Source of the DNA: CAYRFF01 sp964423575
GTDB lineage: Bacteria > Bacteroidota > Bacteroidia > Chitinophagales > Saprospiraceae
Assembly: GCA_964423575.1 (NCBI GenBank)
Contig: CAYRFF010000006.1
Coordinates: 26,287 to 90,286 of the forward strand
Direction of reading: 5' to 3'
DNA: 64,000 nt
Position numbers and translations under genes: made by a program. The notes beneath the pieces are model-generated. The model did no database searches, was not told the origin of the DNA, and saw only the letters and a list, made by a program, of their open reading frames with translations. This document shows, one piece after another, positions 60,709-64,000 of this stretch; the stretch's first letter is position 1, and each line of letters begins with the position of its first letter.

Positions 60709-61089
60709 ATGAATGAACAAGAACTATTAACAGAATATGCCAAAAGCTGGAACAACCTTGATATCTCTTATATAGAAAACCATCTGCATGAAGATATGGA
60801 ATATACTTCTCAGTGGGTTCTTGAAACGATGTATGGTAAAGACAGATACCTGAAGTATCTAGAAGCTAAGTTCAACACAATAAGAAATGGCATTAATATA
60901 CCCACCGCAGAACTAGGCTTTTTTAAAGTTTCTTATAAAAGAATTAATCAACCATGCCTGGTACTTACACAGGGCGACTTTAAAGCGTCCTTAATCGTAG
61001 AGATAAAAGATAAAAAACTGTATAGAATTGACATGGTCGGCGTTCCAGCACCTGAATCTGCGGTGTTGCTGGGGATAGTGCCGAGGTAA
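60709..61089 (+). CDS. NTF2-like (SnoaL-like) protein
   Basis: 126 residues. The N-terminal YAKSWNNLDISYIENHLHEDMEYTSQWVLETMYGKDRYLKYL is typical of the SnoaL/NTF2-like superfamily (a cone-shaped fold with a hydrophobic pocket), which includes isomerases and many non-enzymatic proteins. No catalytic residue set can be claimed. A stand-alone gene. Confidence 0.7.
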   Translation: MNEQELLTEYAKSWNNLDISYIENHLHEDMEYTSQWVLETMYGKDRYLKYLEAKFNTIRNGINIPTAELGFFKVSYKRINQPCLVLTQGDFKASLIVEIKDKKLYRIDMVGVPAPESAVLLGIVPR

Positions 61090-61200
61090 AATTTCTTATA
61101 TTGAACTTCGGTATCGAAAATCTCAAAGGATTCTATTTTTAAAACGTTTTGGAAAGACATAAATCACATCATGTACGCTCTAAATTATTAAAATTTATTT

Positions 61201-62349
61201 ATGAAGAATTATTCGGACGTAGAAAAAGCAGATGCAGATAAGCTCAAAGAAATTGAAGGCGATTTATTCCATGATAAAAGTAAATGGGATAAGATTTTAG
61301 AGGACCTTAATCTGATTTATGATAATATTCCGCCTAACTATGTAAACAGCTTTAAAGAAGATGGGAAGCTCTATTACAAGTTTTGGGGTTTTCCTGAATT
61401 TAATAGCTTCATAAAAACTGAGGAAACTGAACGTGATGTTGTGTGGTTAGAAAATGCTTATTCCAAATGTTGCTATTTTTTATCAATCATACATATTGAA
61501 CGAGGAAATTTTGAAGTAGCGTTCCAAATCCTAAAAAGAGGTCTTGAATTAGAGCCGGATAGTCCGGTGCTTTTGTCCGAAATGGGATTATTATTTACTT
61601 CTATTGGCACAAGTTCCGGTGATAAAGATTATTTTAAAGAATCAGTAGTTTACTTTGACAAAGCTTTCAAGTCCAGACCTTTTAATTCAAGCACACAAAA
61701 AGCGAGAGCTTTAAGGGGGATTGGTTATGCCTTGATTGAACTGCAAGAATACGAAAGAGCTAAAAGTGTTTACGAGGCTTCTTTAACATGGGAGCATAGT
61801 GAGATCGCTGTAGAAGAACTAAAAGTAATAGATGATTTTCTAAGCAATCCTAATATTAAAATCACTTCTCAAGGTTCTAACTTTAATGAAGATGCCAAGT
61901 TTCATACCCTCGAATACTTTGAAGCAACATTAAAGAAGCTTCCACAAAAACTACAAGATAACCTACCCAATCAATATGTGTATATATGGACAAAAGCAAC
62001 TCGGCTACTTGGATTGGAGCCAGAAATTTATAGACAAGAGGACTTTTTTAAATTTCCTCTTAAAGAATGGAATGATAAAATTATAATGAGTGGAGTTAAC
62101 CAAATAGTACACTATCTGAAAGGGATAGACGAAACTCACCCACTAGAAATGAGTGACCAAATAGATGCGACTAACCTGATCCGTACTTTCCATTTTGAAC
62201 CACTTCAAACAATTAATATTGATTCTACCATATTAAAGATTCACTTTAAACATAGTGTATCAAATGATAAAACTACACTATTTTTCAAAGTGCCCACGAG
62301 TATAGAACAAAACACATCTAGTAAAAAGAAAAAGTGGAAATTCTGGTAA
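61201..62349 (+). CDS. TPR-like hypothetical protein
   Basis: 382 residues without a signal peptide. Residues ~90-215 form TPR-like helix pairs (YFLSIIHIERGNFEVAFQILKRGLELEP, KARALRGIGYALIELQEYERAKSVYE). The C-terminal ~170 residues are not recognised and end in a lysine-rich tail (KKKKWKFW). Cytoplasmic scaffold function is inferred from TPRs. Neighbouring accessory genes suggest it may be variable between strains. Confidence 0.65.
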   Translation: MKNYSDVEKADADKLKEIEGDLFHDKSKWDKILEDLNLIYDNIPPNYVNSFKEDGKLYYKFWGFPEFNSFIKTEETERDVVWLENAYSKCCYFLSIIHIERGNFEVAFQILKRGLELEPDSPVLLSEMGLLFTSIGTSSGDKDYFKESVVYFDKAFKSRPFNSSTQKARALRGIGYALIELQEYERAKSVYEASLTWEHSEIAVEELKVIDDFLSNPNIKITSQGSNFNEDAKFHTLEYFEATLKKLPQKLQDNLPNQYVYIWTKATRLLGLEPEIYRQEDFFKFPLKEWNDKIIMSGVNQIVHYLKGIDETHPLEMSDQIDATNLIRTFHFEPLQTINIDSTILKIHFKHSVSNDKTTLFFKVPTSIEQNTSSKKKKWKFW

Positions 62350-62506
62350 TGAATCATTTTATTGTAGTGAAACCACACAAGTTACTATATTCAATATTGA
62401 ATTTCTTAGCTCCCAAATATCATCTTCTCTACCACTTCCCCATAAAACCTTATCTTTGAATAAAATAATAGGGTGAATTAGTGAAGTAATAAAACAAGAA
62501 AGAAAT

Positions 62507-63598
62507 ATGACTTATAATGTCCCAGATTTACCGTTAAAATTAGATATAGAAACCAAAGCTGTATTACGGCGGGCAAGTCTGGCTCATAGAAAGCTAGCAG
62601 AATTAAAAGGAGTCGCACTAACAATTCCTAATGAGAATATTTTAATTAATACTCTAATACTCCAAGAAGCAAAAGATAGTTCTGCAGTTGAAAATATCGT
62701 AACAACTCATGATGAACTATACAGAGCTAATCTAGATATTCATTATCATGCAATTTCATCGGCAACTAAAGAAGTCTTGAATTATGCGGAAGCATTAAAA
62801 CGTGGATTTGAAGTAGTACGAAAAAATAAAATTTTAACAAACAATCATATTAGATCAATACAGGAAGTTCTGGAAAAGAATAAAGCTGGATTTAGAACAG
62901 CCCCGGGTACTACTTTGAAAAATCGAAAAGGTGATATAGTATATACACCCCCTCAGGACAAAGCAGAAATCTTAAGGCTCATGTCCAACCTGGAAAATTA
63001 TATTAACAAGGATGAATTAAGTGATCTGGATCCATTGGTCAAAATGGCTGTAATACACCATCAATTTGAAAGTATCCATCCATTTTACGATGGTAATGGA
63101 CGAACAGGACGTATTCTAAATATTTTGTATTTAGTTATTAAAGAACTTTTGGATATTCCTATCCTATACCTTAGTCGATACTTTATTATGTATAAAGCTG
63201 ATTACTATCGATTACTACAGCAAGTAAGGGATACTGGCGACTGGGAAAATTGGATTTTATTTGTTCTAAAAGGAATCGAAGAAACAGCTGGACAAACTAT
63301 AGAACTTGTAAAGGAAATAGGTAAATTAATGCAAGAGTACAAGTACAAAATTAAAGAGGTACTGGGGAAATCGTATAGTCATGAATTCATCAACAATTTA
63401 TTTAGCCATCCATATACAAAGATTCAATATGTTATGGATGAGGTAGATGTTGTTAGATTAACCGCTACTAGTTATCTAAATCAGTTGGTTGATGAAGGCC
63501 TTCTAGAAAAAATTAAAGTAGGGCGTACCAATTATTATTTGAACCCTCCTCTAATCAAATTGCTTATGAAAAACAGTGGTATAAGCAAGACTCATTAA
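62507..63598 (+). CDS. Fic/DOC family protein, class II with N-terminal inhibitory motif
   Basis: 363 residues. The Fic motif HPFYDGNGRTGR begins at His191. An inhibitory helix motif SxxxEN is seen at residues 58-63 (SSAVEN), N-terminal to the Fic core, which makes it a class II Fic protein; such proteins AMPylate targets when relieved of inhibition. The C-terminal ~70 residues (LTATSYLNQLVDEGLLEKIKVG) look like a winged helix, often found in this class and suggesting DNA binding or dimerisation. Target unknown. Confidence 0.92.
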   Translation: MTYNVPDLPLKLDIETKAVLRRASLAHRKLAELKGVALTIPNENILINTLILQEAKDSSAVENIVTTHDELYRANLDIHYHAISSATKEVLNYAEALKRGFEVVRKNKILTNNHIRSIQEVLEKNKAGFRTAPGTTLKNRKGDIVYTPPQDKAEILRLMSNLENYINKDELSDLDPLVKMAVIHHQFESIHPFYDGNGRTGRILNILYLVIKELLDIPILYLSRYFIMYKADYYRLLQQVRDTGDWENWILFVLKGIEETAGQTIELVKEIGKLMQEYKYKIKEVLGKSYSHEFINNLFSHPYTKIQYVMDEVDVVRLTATSYLNQLVDEGLLEKIKVGRTNYYLNPPLIKLLMKNSGISKTH

Positions 63599-64000
63599 CT
63601 AGAGATATGTATAAGTTTTAAAGAATATTATAAATATCATACACGACATATATAGAAATTCGCGATTTCTATACATATCGAGCTTGATATGTATAGAAAA
63701 TGGAAATCTTAGTCATAAGAAGGGCAGTATCTTCCTAAAAAGTCTGTAAATCCAAAATTAGTAGAGCAGATTGAATCTTGCGGTCGCAATTTGCGACTTG
63801 TTCGACTTATTGTATGTGGATTTTTATATATAAGGGCTTAACGAGTGTCAGCCCGATGGGCCTCACGGTTTTCGATATCACATGGACTAATCGGGTAGGA
63901 AGGGGCGTTGTGCCCCTGTCCCCCCACACCACCCGGCATACGTACTACGTAAGGCCTACTAATAAATACTTGGATCACTGATAAATACTTGATAATGAGT
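63599..64000. other. Structured non-coding end of the window
   Basis: 400 bp after the Fic gene without a credible gene (the frame 63778-63981 begins inside an inverted repeat and has a biased composition). It holds a nest of inverted repeats at 63604-63699, a perfect 7-bp palindrome GTCGCAA-T-TTGCGAC at 63783-63797 and a hairpin AGGGGC-GTTGT-GCCCCT at 63901-63917. The C-rich stretch near 63912-63955 resembles the leader that precedes reverse-transcriptase or other mobile-element genes; the next gene lies outside the window. Confidence 0.45.
63651..63699. repeat. Overlapping inverted repeats after the Fic gene
   Basis: Arm 2 (ATTTCTATACATATC, 63665-63679) can pair either with arm 1 (TATAGAAAT, 63651-63659) or with arm 3 (GATATGTATAGAAA, 63686-63699), 14 bp perfect, loop 6. 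The core GATATGTATA is also at 63604-63613. The two pairings exclude each other. Confidence 0.7.

Noticed and set aside
63778..63981. ORF of 67 codons at the window edge
   Set aside because: Starts within an inverted repeat and crosses a hairpin; composition is typical of structured non-coding DNA.

Overview
The window comes from a chromosome of the Bacteroidota, probably a marine or environmental, Saprospira/Cytophaga-like lineage. Evidence for this is the type IX secretion (T9SS) hardware and cargo (a PorP/SprF protein, two gliding-motility-type C-terminal domains, two Por-type sorting tails), -7 promoter elements of the TAnnTTTG type, a long SecA (1113 aa) and several lipoproteins. No species can be named from the sequence alone.

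Layout. 1-12.4 kb: a truncated membrane protein, two SLT-type lytic transglycosylases, scpB, radA, a DCC-family protein, a class III aminotransferase, pdxH, hisS-pheS and an O-antigen-ligase-like protein. 12.5-19.8 kb: a bacilliredoxin, then a T9SS block with PorP/SprF, a 1008-residue cohesin/SprB-repeat adhesin, a fibronectin-III-like secreted protein and a lipoprotein, all on the minus strand. 20.2-32.7 kb: secA, a secreted M43 metalloprotease, superoxide dismutase, small envelope proteins, a GNAT acetyltransferase, a T9SS cargo protein and dnaE. 33.0-34.5 kb: an AbiE-type toxin-antitoxin locus whose toxin gene is broken. 34.6-39.7 kb: fumC, a two-gene split 5'-nucleotidase and dnaA. 39.8-46.2 kb: three tandem paralogous TPR sensor histidine kinases, the third stripped of its catalytic motifs. 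46.2-55.8 kb: small envelope proteins, tRNA-Leu(GAG), a candidate small RNA, an MlaF/MlaE-type lipid transporter, lnt-metG, a three-repeat secreted protein and an IscA-type protein. 55.9-57.8 kb: a META-domain lipoprotein and exonuclease III. 58.1-64 kb: an accessory stretch with a DUF1828-type three-gene cassette between 33-bp direct repeats, a MerTP-like mercury/metal uptake pair, an NTF2-like protein, a TPR protein, a Fic protein and a structured non-coding end.

The most striking signal is not a gene. A 12-bp word, ATTTGCGNAAGC, occurs 17 times exactly in the 64 kb on both strands; about 0.03 would be expected by chance. Two one-mismatch copies and two copies with a 2-bp insertion are also present. 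It lies in intergenic gaps far more often than gap length predicts, but it also occurs inside genes in several reading frames, so it is not explained by protein coding. It behaves like a genome-wide DNA signature (uptake-sequence-like or HIP1-like); its function is unknown. Other leads are the dead third histidine kinase, the decayed AbiE toxin with an intact antitoxin, a promoter-hairpins-terminator unit near 47.7 kb that looks like a small RNA gene, and the repeat-flanked DUF1828 cassette.
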